A DNA stretch of 64,000 bases from contig LLEY01000057.1 in the NCBI GenBank assembly GCA_001414485.1, positions 248,001 through 312,000 of the forward strand, given 5' to 3'. The position numbers and the translations under genes were made by a program. The notes beneath the pieces were generated by a model, which was not told the origin of the DNA, ran no database searches, and saw nothing but the letters and a program-made list of their open reading frames with translations. This DNA comes from Calycina herbarum (Eukaryota; Ascomycota; Leotiomycetes; Helotiales; Pezizellaceae). Shown in pieces: positions 19,522 through 32,056 of this stretch. Within the stretch, counting starts at the first letter, position 1. Every line of letters begins with the position of its first letter.

Positions 19522-22423
19522 GATTTCTTCGCTCCTTATCAGGAGTAGTTCTGGTGGTGAGGGATTCCGCGAAAGCTATCTGTATTCCAAGTAAAGCTTA
19601 CAATCGTCCGTTCAAACTGGCAATCGTATTCCAGATTGGCAGTGAATCTAGTCGTGGGAAATTGTTCAACCAACAAGAGGATCGAACGTTGCGAAGAAGA
19701 TTGGAGTCGAGGGGGGTCTGAGAGATTTAAAGCAAGGTTGCGAGACTAAAAAAGAGTCTGCAAAGAAGTTGGTAGGTAGCTTGGAGCTGGCTGGCTGGCT
19801 GGCAGGCGCGGCACACACCACATCATACTTCAGACTCTGCTCGAGTACTTGTAGCCCACTTCCTCGGTTGATCAGGGGCATGACGCCTCGTGCGAAAATG
19901 AGACGAGACTGGAGGCACCTGTTGGTCAGGTTTCCTGGTATCATAATGCCTAGAATTGGCAAATTGACAAATGGCGGTTTGGTCTTCACCTTAGTTCACC
20001 TGCAAGCTGCTGGAGCTGGAAGCAAGGCCGGCGCCTTCACCCCCCACAGCATTACCACATTAGCAAAGAGCCCACTATTCCCTCCAGAAGCTACGTCAAG
20101 TTCCCGCCCAAGGGGAGAAAAGGGTTGGGGGTGTGCAGTGTTGAATGGCGGGTGATGACCAAAGAGGGGCCTGGGGTTGGCCCCTCACTGGTTGGGGGGT
20201 TTTCGGTTTTTCTGGTGGATGTGTGAGGATGGGTGAGGTTGGGTGAGGTTGGGGGGTAGAAAAAAGAAAAGGGAGAGAGAGAAAAAAGGTTGAAACTGTT
20301 GTTTTCGCGAAGGGGAGGGGGACGTGTTGAGGGGCAACCACCAAAATAATCCTCGCATCGCGGGGTCGAAGAAGCAGCACGTCAACACGTTTTTGCTACA
20401 AAGGCAACGGTCTTCTTCCATCACGACATCGACCTGAAGGGAAGCCGAATCTACGGGAGCAACAATGCAAGGGCAGAAGTTCGATGGAGGAGTGCGCGAG
20501 TGTCTGGGTGCGAGCTGTTCCGGCGACACCAATTCCAATTCCAATTCCAGCTGCAGCTGCAGCTGCAGCGGTTCATCTGCAATAAGACAATAAGACGAAC
20601 CAGCTCAACTAACTCACAACACCTATGACGGAGTGCACCGGGAATTCGGCTTTGGCGTCAGCCACGATGCAAAGTGATTGCTGCTGATTGAAATCTCTCT
20701 ATCGACTGTGCTGTGGGAGAAAGAGGAAGGAGGGCACGCCTGCACTTTCAAGATGACCCTAGATTGCTACTGCATCTGTTGGATGAAGTGTGTATGGCTA
20801 CCGATGTAAGACGAAGCTGCACCTCGTCTCCGAGTTAGTGGTCGCTTCCTTTTGTCGTAATGCTTCAAGATTGCCCGAGTTGGCTGCAGCTGTGCAGGTT
20901 TCGAGAAAGTCATCTTGCTTTGATTGCGTAACATGAGGTTGGAGATGGCCTGGCGAGAGGAAACTGTGCCGAGTGGCACTGTTTGTTGAGAAATCTTTTG
21001 TTTCGTTCTTCGTTTCAACTATTGCTGTTTGATGTTTTCCTCGGGGATGCTTTTTTCTGTGGGAGAATTAAGTGAACGCTACGTCGTTTTCTTGTTGGGT
21101 TTACTTTGGAAAAGGGGGCTGTACAATTTGCCTTGGTCTTTTTGATCTTCTCAAGGAGTCACGAGAGGGAGATCAGACAAGGTTGCATGCCAGAGCGGGT
21201 ATCTTGTGCATCTCCATCTATCAAACTTCTCGAAGTTCTTTGGGCTGAAGAGTTGGCCGTGGCTCAACTACACTCGTACACTCTGTAAGGCTACTGTTTC
21301 TGGGAGCGAGATGCCAAAGGATAACATCAACGCTATTCTCATTATTCCGTTTCCAAAAGTATTGGCGGTATCGACATGACTCTGCTATTATTTCTATCAC
21401 TTCTCAGTTTTCCCTCGAGCAGGAGTGCGGAATTTGGGGTACCCGGGCATCGGCTCTAAAATCGGATCTTTCCGGAGTTAATGAGATGCTCGGAAAGCTC
21501 TCTCCGCCCGGAAAAAGACTCATCGATTCAGAAGTTCAACTGGGAAAGGGAAGAGTCAAAGAGTGAAATAGCCACATAGCCAACCAATTCTTCTTACTTA
21601 ATACTCGAGATAGACGAGCAAAAAGTTTTGCGATAATGGAAATATTGAAGCTTGGCTGACGGTACCAAGAACACCAAGGAATTCTACAAACGACTGCGGA
21701 ATTAGTGAGGATCTTCAACCCCGCGTTAGTCAACATTTAAGCTTTTCCATTGGCCAAATCCCCTTCAGGGTCATGACTTCAACAGTTGAGACTGGACCCT
21801 TTCTCATATACTTGCCCCACCTCCATTGCACTGCAATTGAGGCTGAGCAGAGAACTTGCATCAAATTGTTCCCTTCAATCAGTGATTTCTGCAGCCAGAA
21901 AAGTCAGTGTGTCATCAGTTATCAATCCAAACTCGAGGCAGAATTTGGTACACCCAACCAATTCATTATCAAAGCCTCAAATCACGGAAGGATACACGCG
22001 TCCGCGTAGACACATCTGTAGCCGTCCCTTTCCAAGCAGCTCCAAGCAGCTTGTCTATACGAATTGGTACGACCAGCTCTGGGCATCTGTACGCCGCGCC
22101 CTCCGAATCCTTGGAGTTGGAATAATAACCTTCGTTGTTGCAATAAGAATCAAGGCTCAGGTCAGGACAGGTCCAGGTCACTAATCACACACCACCAGCC
22201 AAACCAGCCAAACCTGCGATGCTCACAACGAGGCGATCTCCTCTCCCTCTCCCGAATTCCCTGAGACATTCCATTTAGACACCAGGATTCAGAATTCCGT
22301 CCTTGCAAATATCCCACGTCGTTGTGATCCATTCGACTGGTCTCCCAGCCCACAAAGCGATCCTCTGTGCAACTTGACTACACCCCGCGGTGGCGCATAC
22401 ATAGGCTGACCAAAACCTCCAAC
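19522..22423. other. Long divergent intergenic region
   Basis: About 2.9 kb between the sulfotransferase-like gene and the Zn2Cys6 gene. I see no protein motif, tRNA or transposon terminus. Short open frames (20096-20544, 20767-21018, 21786-22184) have no support. Part of it is probably the regulator's promoter and 5' leader. Confidence 0.45.
20531..20570 (+). repeat. Compound microsatellite (AATTCC)3 (AGCTGC)3
   Basis: Three AATTCC hexamers (20531-20548) run directly into three AGCTGC hexamers ending near 20570. Confidence 0.85.
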
Positions 22424-25400
22424 ATGTCGATACCAATCGCCCCCTCCATCTCCGCGACCAGTCCCTCCTCACCCGATTCTAATGTCGACGATGATCCAAA
22501 CTCGTTGCAATCATCGGCCTGGCAAGCATCGCCCGCAGGAACACCAGGTTCACAAGCACCGCGTGCAACTCCTCTGCAGAAACGGCGGCGCGTAACGAGG
22601 GCATGCGACGAATGCAGGAGGAAGAAAATAAAATGCGACGGCAAGCAACCTTGCACCCATTGTACTGTATATAGCTATGGTAGGTGAAGGTCGAAGGTTT
22701 CCGGGAAATACCCCGAGGAATCGGAAAAGAGGAAATAATAGTAACATTCTCGCAGATTGTTCGTACGATCAGCCGTCGAACAGGAGGAGAAACCCAGCGC
22801 CCCAATATATCGAATCTCTGGAGACGCGGTTGGCGCGGGCAGAAGCGCTCCTCAAAACAGTCTTGCCAGACGTTGATTTAAACGACCCGAATCTTGACGC
22901 CACCATAGCTGACAGGCAATCCTCCAATGCCAAGACTTCAAAGGGGAGAGCTGCAATGACGGATGCGGAGCAAGATGCGCAATTATCCTCCATGATCGCA
23001 ATGACCGGTCAGCTCGACCTCGACGAACATGGACGGTGGGATTTTCATGTAAGTATAGGCAGTCTGTCTTTACCTTCCAGCAGTACATTTCTTTACAAAT
23101 TGTTATTACTCCAATGTATTATTCTCCTTCGCTTTACTTAACTTCACATATCGTTTACTAATTCCTTCTACAGGGTGGCTCTTCCGGTACAGTATTCCAG
23201 GCCTCTCTGCGAGAACAATTTGGAGATTTACTTGGGACCGATGAGAAACATGGTGCACCTTTCCTTCCAAAGAAACCAAGAGAGAGCCCGTTCGGCACAA
23301 CTGTTCCCCACATGTCTCTCCCTACAGGCCCAAATGCCAATACAGCTGTGGATTTGCCCAGTAAAGAGGCAGCTTTAGCTCTGTGTGCAAACTCGTTGAA
23401 TTATGCTTGCTCCCTATTACGCTTCGTTCACCAACCCTCGTTTTACGAAATGGTTGACAAAATTTACGACTCGCCAAGTCCGCCCAGCGGCGAGTTGGCA
23501 CTATTATACGTGGTCTTGGGATTGGGTTCTATCTTTGATACTGACACTCTTTCCCATGCTGACGTGGAAAATAACACATACAAAGAGGGGCTAGACAGAG
23601 GGTAAATAACGATTTTCTCTTGTTCCTTTCGTTCTCCCACTTAACAAGTACACATAAGTTTTCGGGCATTGCTCTTCATATGCACTTCTGTACAAATTGT
23701 TCAACTATCCTCGGGATTTTGCAGCTGTCAATCGAGAAGGTTGGGGGAATTGAGGATTCAGTTACCTATTCTCCAGAACTCTTGGAAGAATACCCGCAAT
23801 TATTCTAAAACAGTTTGTACATTACTTATTGAGGAAGACTTATTGAGCAATGACCGAAGCTTGTTGGATATATCAAGCCACCTCCTACGTTTGACTATTT
23901 CGTTACGACTGCAAGAGGCCCTCGGTGTCATGTAGGATCTAAATTTGCTCCTCTCAACCATCTTTCTTAAGGCCAAAGACTAACAAATTTTGTCTAGGCT
24001 CAAATACTTCAAGAAAGGCCGCGCAATGTTGGACATTACGGACTGTCGTGACATCGTATCACTACAGACCATTATTTTCATGATTCTCTTTCTCCAATCT
24101 TCTGCAAACCTCAGTACTTGCTACTCGTACATTGGGATTGCATTGCGATCCGCTCTTCGCATGGGTTTGCATCGAAACCTTGCGCACAACAATGATTTCA
24201 ACCCCATCGAACGCGAAGTTAGACGAAGGCTTTTTTGGATCGTGCGTAAGATGGATACTTATGTTTCTGCTTTATTGGGCTTCCCCCAAATGCTCAGTAC
24301 GGATGATATTGACCAAGTATTACCCATCGAGGTCGATGACGAATACATTACCAAAGATGCAATTCTGCCAATGCCCGAAGGGAAAACTTCTCTTTATGCT
24401 GCTGCAAATTCACATACGAAGTTGATGGAAATCTTGGCGGATGTCATCAAATATATTTATCCCACCAAGGGCATCCAGCAATCTGTCGATGGGACTAACA
24501 GTTCTTCTTACATTATTAGTCATGTCAAGATCAGGGAAATTGAACGGGATTTGGCGGAATGGCTTGATAGGCTGCCAATGGGACTTAGACCTGGGGGTGA
24601 TGTGTCACCAGATGTCCTTCGGTATGTTTCTTTTTCTTCCAAAATTAGGCTCGTCGAAGATTTACTTCTTGACGACCAGGGGAGTAGTACGAGACAGCAT
24701 TCTAATAAATTTCAGGGTCCAACAACTTTTGCGTTTAGCCTACGCCCATGTACAAATGATGCTTTATAGGCCATTCCTTCATTACGTTTCACATAAGGCA
24801 TTAAATGGTAAAGCTCTCGATGAACGATCATATGCTTGCGCTGCTGCTTGCGTAAGTGTATCGAGGAATATCGTCCATATTACTACCGAAATGAAGAGAC
24901 GAGGTCTTTTGTTAGGTGCCTACTGGTTTACCATGTACACAACGTTTTGTAAGTGCAGTTTATTTCTCCTTGCCCAGCTCCAATTTCCCAAGTTATTTTT
25001 ATTCTGGTGAAATATTTCCCGTTTGTCAACGAAAACTAACTCGTTAGTCTCTATTTTGTCGCTGGTCTTCTACGTTTTAGAGCAACCGGATAGTGATGGC
25101 TGCCTGGAAATTCTCGCAGACGCGAATGATGGGAAGGATGCTCTTGCTGGTCTTGCCAGAATGAGCCAGGCAGCCGATAGATGTTCGTCTGCGCTCAAGG
25201 TATGACATAAAAATACAACTTTAGTTGGCAAAGCAATACTGACATCTACAAAGCCACTGTTCGAGCGATTACCTAAGAGGTTAAAGGAGAAACGACAATC
25301 TTCTAATGGACCAAGAAATAAGCGCTCCGCTCCTTCGCCCACCCTCGAACACCAAACTGGTTCATCGCCTCTAGAACTGTCCCGAGAAGAATTATTAGGT

Positions 25401-26090
25401 CCTCCCATCGTCTCAATAACAAGAGCAAGGACCTTCCCAACTCCACCCACAGGTCATCAAGTACGCAGTCCCCGGGCATCCTTAGACGGCGCTCGATTCA
25501 GCGTCAAAACAGCCTCAAACCCAAATCTTCGCCAGAACTTACAAGAACTTCTCACCCCCTCCGATATGTCAAGAGACATGTCCTCAGTAGGAACGCCCGA
25601 ATCAAGTAACACACCAAACAGCATGCCTCACCCACCATACTCCCAACCCGCCCATTTGATCAATACCTCCCTCCCCGACATGTCGACCATGATGTTCAAC
25701 GCTGAAGATCCCTTCGCTTACCCGCCTTCGCATCTGATGATGGAATATGATAGTAATTCGAAACAGGAGAATATGGTTGGTTTCCATACTCCGGATCCGA
25801 ATCTTTATATGAACAGTAATACTCCTGGCGCACCGGGGGTGTATGATGATCTTGAGGGGCACATATTTGGGATTCCACCGTATATTACGCAGAATCAGGA
25901 TCATGGAGAGTATGGTTTTGGGCAGCAAGGGGGCCCAGGAGGTCAGATGGATATGAGTGGCGGGAATATGATGGCGGGGATGGAGCAGAGCTTGGGATTT
26001 CAGGGTATGACGGGGGGTCAGGGGGCTGATGGGATGGGGTTTGCGTGGAATGGGGGTGTTGTGCAGGATCCTAGGTATAGGCCGCAGTGA
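22424..26090 (+). CDS. Zn2Cys6 fungal-type transcription factor (7 exons)
   Basis: Exons 22424-22679, 22756-23048, 23174-23601, 23998-24621, 24716-24948, 25048-25199 and 25254-26090 give 940 aa in one frame. The binuclear zinc cluster has Cys at 61, 64, 71, 77, 80 and 87 ([20 protein letters not shown] and TVYSYDC). The first intron splits the cluster just before the sixth Cys. A linker [20 protein letters not shown] and a short coiled coil ([12 protein letters not shown]) follow, giving probable dimeric DNA binding in the nucleus. The fungal_trans middle region includes [29 protein letters not shown] and [20 protein letters not shown]. The last 200 residues are Met/Gly/Gln/Pro-rich, a likely activation domain. 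I do not recognise the specific regulator or its target genes. Intron 3 is 396 bp, several times longer than the others. Confidence 0.9.
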
Positions 26091-26706
26091 GTGGTGGATG
26101 AGCTTATGAGCTTATGATTTGTCTTTTTGTCTGAGAGAGGGTGGTGGTGGAGCATTGTTTTTTCCCCCCCTGCTCGAGGGAAACTTGGAGTTTTTATTCA
26201 TCGATGATTTGAGCATGGTAAGGGCGTGTTCATTGCTCCTTTCGGGGGTGTCAGCTCATTGTTGGGATTGTTGGGGGATTCATGAATGAGAAATGAGGCG
26301 TGGGTGGGTGCACTTTTTGAAAAATAAGCAGTGGTCTTTAAGTATACCCTGTTTTATTGGTGGTGCGCTGAATATATCATGATTGCGAAAATTATTTTGG
26401 TACTGTACATTTTCTCTTGGGCGCTTGAGCTGCCTGAATGAGTACCCCCTTTGAAAATACCACCTCCGGCATCACTGCAGCAGGGAACGGAAACCGCTTC
26501 ATCTGTTTTTCGGCATGTCTAATAAAGTGTATGGGTCGAAGCTCGCTTTACTTGAGAATCTGGATTCCGAAAAAGGTAGTAGTACTATGCCTCACCATTA
26601 GTATGTAAGCGCCCTCTACGGGGACCGAAAAACGGGCCTATTTTGTCAAGGATTTTGAATCAAAACCTGAGTTAATGCTTCATATCGTTACCTTCTCAGT
26701 ATCTCA
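26091..26706. other. Intergenic, no gene seen
   Basis: 3' flank of the regulator and upstream flank of the decayed STAND/ankyrin gene. No features recognised. Confidence 0.5.
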
Positions 26707-28060
26707 ATGGACTCGTTATCAGCTACTGGGAGCATTATCGCTGTACCGACGGCTACCGTCCAGTCTTGCAAATACATTATTGGGTTTATTGGCAGCGTCC
26801 AAAAATGCAGCCTTAGAGATCAAGTTTTACCACAGCACCCTTGAAGACTTTCATTATCCTACTTGCAGATATTCGATCTTTCTGTGAAGCAGAGAATGGA
26901 GTTGGAACTATGTATAGTCAGAAGCTGTATTCTGTCGTGAGGTCGTGTCATGAAGATGAGGCTGAGAAACGACTCCGAAGATTTGAACAGCCGGTCTCGC
27001 AAAACTTTATGCGCAACGGATGGATAAAGATAAGATGGCAGCTACAGAGATACTGGTGGATGGCCAGCTTCTTCGGTCGTATTCAATCATGGCTGGCCAT
27101 TCTGCCGAGCCATCTAGGGACAATGAACTTGTAAGTTATCTTTCCTGATACTAAACTTTGGCTTGGAAAATAACTTTTTGAAAGGATTATGACGGCCGAG
27201 TTGGAGGATATTTGTTTAAACAACAAACAACCAGCCCAACTGCCCGAAGCAGTTGATGTCTCAGGCACATCGCAGAACAATACGGAACAGTTACTATCTA
27301 ACCCCGAACCCAACTTTAAGCGATTGAACGAGGGCGATAATGGAAACTGCAAAAACTTGGTGCTGCAAAATCAACGTTTCGAGAGGTTCTTACTTGCTTT
27401 TGCAAAGGCAAGTGCTGTTGGAATGAGTTCCACAATGAAAGTCGGTTGCCGGCTCTTCGCCATTTACATTCGTTGAGGGTATATAATCTTGAATCAATGG
27501 AAAGTAGATAAGCGGGAAATATATACGAAATTAGGTTCTAATTGTGGACTAGGTGTAAAATTCGTAATACAAGCTCCGTTTTGGCCACATAGGAGAATCC
27601 ATAGACTCGTCTTTTTCTTGGCCTCAGACAAACCCCCCAGTTCCACTCAGTTGGACCATCTCATCCCCACGGGTCTTGCCCCATTATTCCAAAACCTTCG
27701 AAGATGCTCGTCATAGCGACATCCCAACACTAAGACGCTTATTAGAAAATTAACAAGCATACCCTTCTGACACAACGGATACTGGGAATCGGCGTAACTC
27801 TTGTTCCCCAAAGCTTCATCCTAAATCAATGCATAGGTCACTGCTTATGAAAAACAAACAGATGTCATTCGATTCTTGCTTGAACGAGGTGCTTGTGCTA
27901 GTCGTGCTAACAACTCAACTCGGGAGAGTAAGTATTTATCAAGTCACTTGAAAAAAAGTGGCTAACCAGAAAGTACTCCATTATATATAGCGGTGAGTGA
28001 AGAAGCCGCTTATGAGTTGTGCTGCTCAAAGATCAAATGGTATGAAACTGTTAAGCATTG
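26707..28060 (+). pseudogene. Decayed STAND/ankyrin-type gene
   Basis: ATG at 26707 opens MDSLSATGSIIAVPTATVQS, the typical start of the fungal N-terminal domain that precedes NACHT or ankyrin regions. In another frame from about 26841 the domain continues (TLKTFIILLADIRSFCEAEN, SCHEDEAEKRLRRFEQP, WIKIRWQLQRYW). A GTAAGT donor at 27131 and an AAAG acceptor at 27183 join it to MTAELEDICLNN..., which stops at 27476. Further on, single ankyrin pieces survive: TDVIRFLLERGACASRANN at about 27860-27920 and TPLYIAVSEEAAYELC near 27990. Frame changes, stops and missing repeats between these pieces argue that the gene is dead. Whether a NACHT domain was ever present cannot be seen. Confidence 0.6.
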
Positions 28061-28498
28061 CTTGCCTAAGTCTTCTTTAAAAGACCAAGCGAGATGAACA
28101 CCAATTATTTAGCAGCGAGCGAGGTCGGAAGACTGCTGGGTGGTCTCGATCGTGCGTCTTGTGCCGTGGATGGAAGCCTTAGCATCACACACGATAGCCT
28201 ACTATACAACTCGGATGAGAACAGCTTTCTACTTGGCACTTAAGAATCTTTGCTTGGAGCTGAAATGAGCGTTTCCGTTTTCGCTATGCTTTCACAAGGC
28301 AGTCAGCTCCCCATCTCTGTATCAGCAGTCTCTTCCCCGACGCGGCCGCTAAGCGAGGTGAGGATTCAGTGAACGCAAGATTCGCCCAGAGTCTTAAAAG
28401 TCCTCAATTCTTGTATGAAGCAAACTTGAAACCCATTCTAAACAGATCCTAAGTAGAAACCCCGTATAGCTGACGGAAAGTGTTCTTGAGAGTTTGGG

Positions 28499-28506
28499 TA
28501 TAAATA
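28499..28506 (+). promoter_or_regulatory. TATA box upstream of the small secreted protein
   Basis: TATAAATA lies 108 bp upstream of the ATG at 28614, a typical distance for a fungal TATA-driven gene. Confidence 0.55.
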
Positions 28507-28613
28507 CTACAACTACTCGACCTCATTGAACGTTATTCACACCAATCCACACCGAGAACTCCACTCTTCTACCTCCACGAAACAACCAGATCATCCAAAT
28601 TAACCCTCCCAAA

Positions 28614-29054
28614 ATGCTCGCCAACGCAAATTTATCCATCCTCTTCTTCGCAGTAGGACTTGTAACTGCTGGTGTTGCACCAGTCTCTCCTCGAGTCGTT
28701 GATCTCGAGGCCTCCCAGCTACAAGCACGCGCCAACTGCCCATTACCTGGTGCCGTCAACGGCCAATGCGGCAAATACTTCCGTGGAACCAACTGTAATA
28801 GAAACGAACTCATTTCCCAGTTCAGCCCGGATGTACATGTACTTCCTGTGCTAATCTCGGACTAAGAAGTTTATTAATACGCTTTTCTAGCGGAACATGT
28901 TACAACTCCAATGTCAATATTTTCAGTTTTCAAAACAACCGGTGATGGTACATGGGGCACCAGCTGCTGTCAGGGAACTAAACTTGGGGAGACTGGTAAT
29001 GCGGTTGGTCCTGCGAGGAAGTGCTCTAACCCTCACGAGCCGCATAATGCATGA
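28614..29054 (+). CDS. Small cysteine-containing secreted protein, candidate effector; 3' structure uncertain
   Basis: ATG 28614 gives a hydrophobic N-terminus (MLANANLSILFFAVGLVTAG), a clear signal peptide, then a mature part with CPLPGAVNGQCGKYFRGTNC. This resembles the many small fungal secreted proteins of the 'GAVNGQCG-YYRGTGC' type. Downstream, a CTAG acceptor at about 28890 precedes sequence that in one frame reads CYNSNVNIFS and in the next reads FKTTGDGTWGTSCCQGTKLG to a TGA at 29052. These look like consecutive parts of one protein, so either an intron boundary was missed or a one-base frameshift has broken the gene. A TATA box precedes it. It lies only 430 bp from the RIP-damaged transposon block. 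No function is known. Confidence 0.5.
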
Positions 29055-29475
29055 AATGTTGGTACAGATGTTAGGTTCATCTGTTGAATCAAGTAGAGTG
29101 AATAACAAGAGGATGGATCTGAACAAATTTAGAAGTCCACTTCCTCGTTATCAGTTCTGTCTTTAGTGGTAGTTTATTAGGTAGGCTTCAAAGGTAGGAA
29201 GGGGGGTGTTTATTTTATTACCGTTGTTTCCTTCTTGTTTATCATATCATACTGTCTTTACCGTATATACTACGAGTTGCAGAACTCGTGTAGCGTATCA
29301 AGTAAGAATAAATTCTTAGTGTAACCGTCATATTAAAAAGTATGCGAAAGATTTAGAACACTTCTAAAAATTCTCTGAGAACCTTTGGAATTTAGTTTCC
29401 TAATTCTTCTAAATGTTCTTCTTGGGTGACAATTATCTTAGCCGGACTTACTAGGACCTGAATATAACTATGTTT
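29055..29475. other. Spacer between secreted protein and transposon nest
   Basis: AT-rich, no gene. A near-perfect hairpin CTACGAGTT-GCAG-AACTCGTGTAG lies at about 29268-29291. Confidence 0.45.
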
Positions 29476-30059
29476 ATTCTAGACAGCGTGAGAAATGATT
29501 AGATTAGATTAGATTAATAGCTATTAATCTAATCTAATCAATGATTTTTAGGTGTTAATCATTAATCAGATTAATCAAAAGTTATTAATCTGATTAATAA
29601 TTGATTAATTGATTAATATAGCACGTGACCGGACCGGGGGAATCGGAGGCCGGACCGAGCCTCGGAGTGGCGCTCCAAGGTTCTTAAGCGATGTCTCCTA
29701 AGTACTCTATTTACTACGTCACTGCTTTAAATATAGTCTTAATAAATTAGCTATTAATTATATAATAATAAATATAAGTTTTACTATATTTAAGTACTTA
29801 TATTACTAATAATAAGCTTTATAAGTAGCTACTTCGGCTCTTAGTAAGAGACTCTTTAGTTAAGTAGCTTAAATAGCTAGTGCTTCTATATAGAAGAAGA
29901 AAAGAAGCAGAGGCTATAGAAAGAGAAAGAAGAGAAGGAAAAAGAGAAGAAGGAACTAGAATATAAGAATAACTACTTTATTATAAATTAGTAGATTATA
30001 TAACGTAGTTTATTAGAACCCGGATTATATTAGGAACCGGATCAGTTTTCCTTAGTATT

Positions 30060-30681
30060 AAACTTAGAATTTTAATAAATCAACTATAATATATTAAATT
30101 AACTAAAACTACTTAGAATCCGAGGAACTAGATATATCTACAGCCTCTTAACAAGTTCGTACGTTGTAACTAGCTTTTCTATAGATTCTAGAGTATTACT
30201 TAGACAGTTAACTCTTCTTATAACTACCCCTCGCCGTATATACGTCGCGTCGTATCTGCTTATCTATATTCTTCTAGGCTATAATATCCTATATATCCTC
30301 TACTATAAGTATACTCTCTTAATAGACACGAGCCTTTTTAGCTCTACAGCGTTTGCTTAAGGCTTCGTTAGCTACTTAAAGAGTATATACCTTAGCGGAC
30401 AGAAGAGTTATCTTATAAGCTATTTGCTCTATACTCTTAGCTAATATAGCAACTGTCTCGAAGAGTAGAGTTAGCGAGCTCTCTTAATAATAGATAATTC
30501 GATTTCGAATAAGTGTTATTTATAAAAGAGCTTTAGTTAGGTTAGAAGGGGTTTAGAAGACCTAAGGATTAGTATTAGCAGTAGAGAGTCTAGAAGGAGT
30601 TAGAGTTCGTAACTTTATATTAAGCTTTAAAAGCACTACTTATAAGTTAAAAGATACTAAGCCAGCTCTATAGAATCTAGC
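30060..30681 (-). pseudogene. pogo/Fot transposase, C-terminal part (RIP-mutated)
   Basis: Minus-strand reading from 30681 continues the protein interrupted at 43460: ARFYRAGLVSF (from a GFRGAGLVP-type motif), later VANEALSKRCRAKKARV and, near the end, a short NVRTC and SSSSDSK. These match the usual C-terminal order of Fot-type transposases. Stops occur throughout. Confidence 0.75.
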
Positions 30682-30956
30682 TATAATAGCACGAAACGGA
30701 TACTACTACAAAAGAGGTATATAGAAGTACGTTCGATAGAATAACATATCCGAATACTAGGCTCTAATACGAAGGAAAAGACTAAATTAGTCTTTCCTAA
30801 TAGAGAGAAGGTAGCTATTTATATAAGGTTCAGATAATAGTAAGTCTAGAAGCTATCTAGCTTTTCTAAAACCTGAAACAATATCTGTATCGTATCCTAT
30901 TCGGCACGTAGACTCGGCAATTCTAATTCCGATCAATTCCTAATAGTTCTATTATA
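30682..30956 (-). repeat. 3' LTR of Gypsy-2
   Basis: See Gypsy-2. Core shared with the other LTR includes GAGGTATATAGAAGTACGTT. Confidence 0.85.
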
Positions 30957-31439
30957 TCCCCTCTTCTTGAAAAGACTCGTCCTCGAGGCTTCGTATTATC
31001 GGTGCGGTATCGGTACGATATCGGTAGGCGGTGTCTATAGGCGGCAGTATTGTCGTTTATAGTTTAAATTATAGTTTATTAGTCGTCTTTTATATAACAA
31101 TAGTAATAAACGAAAAAAGAGATCTAATTAGCTATCGAGTAGAAGTCGGTAGATAGTAGTAGTATTTACGACTTATTCGCTATTACTGTTTATAATAATA
31201 GTAATAAATAATAATCATAATACGCGAGCTATTATTATCAGTTATATATTAGTAGCTAACTCGCTCTCGATTCTGATTTCTTTTCCTCTTTCCTTTCTAA
31301 TAAATAATAATAAATTAAATCGTAAGAATACTTTCTAATTAGATATATCTTCCTATACTAACGTCTTTAGACATATAAATATATAATATATATATACCTA
31401 TAACGTAAGTCTTCACCTTTAGAGTTAGGGCTGATTTAG

Positions 31440-32051
31440 AGTACTAATTAGTTTATATAGTATAATACCTCTTTCTTACTCTACTAGTGCTCTTCTAGAT
31501 ACTTACTACGTCTGCTACGTTTAGTATCTTTAGGTAAAAGCTAGAGATAGAGAGTACGAGTATGTCTTTATAAAAGACATATCTAAGAAGTACGAGTATT
31601 ATATTAGGTAGAACGCTGTTTATATCTTAGTAAGCAGTCCTAAGTCTAAACCAAGTCTGAATCTATACTAACTATCGTAGTTGCCTTAGTTTATAAAGAA
31701 GGAGTTTACTGTCTTATAGCTCTTAGAAAGCCTAGTTGCGATTAAGAAGGCTGCTAAGGCTATTAATAAGATTATAGTCGTTGCTGCTACGGAGGCACCT
31801 AAGACTATAACGGAGTTATAATACTCGCTTCTTAAGAAGACTCGAGCGCTTCGCGTCGAGGTTACTATAAGTATTCCTTCCTTAGTCGATACGGTTATAG
31901 AGGTGATTTAGACTAATATTTCAATAGGCTGGTAATACTATATAAGTCTAGATTCGGGACCTCTTCGAGGCCTATCTAAAGAGCTTATAGGTCGCGGGTG
32001 GTTGTTAAAGTAAGAAACGTAAGTATACGGAGGTAGAGAGGGTTTCTAGGG
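31440..32051 (+). pseudogene. Antisense accessory ORF of Gypsy-2, 5' part
   Basis: On the strand opposite to gag-pol, between the chromodomain and the 3' LTR, a degenerate frame reads AIKKAAKAINKIIVVAATEA, ALRVEVTISIPSLVDTVIEV and, further on, KYTEVERVSRD. It is cut by Gypsy-1 and resumes at 38752. Function unknown. Confidence 0.55.
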
Positions 32052-32056
32052 ATAAG

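Noticed and set aside
17914..26090. Possible secondary-metabolite cluster (Zn2Cys6 regulator next to a sulfotransferase-like enzyme)
   Set aside because: No polyketide synthase, NRPS, terpene cyclase, P450 or transporter is present, and 2.9 kb plus housekeeping genes surround the pair.
28897..29166. 89-codon open frame overlapping the small secreted protein
   Set aside because: It is the continuation obtained with a phase-0 GTACAT donor but loses the cysteine pattern; kept only as an alternative reading of the second exon.
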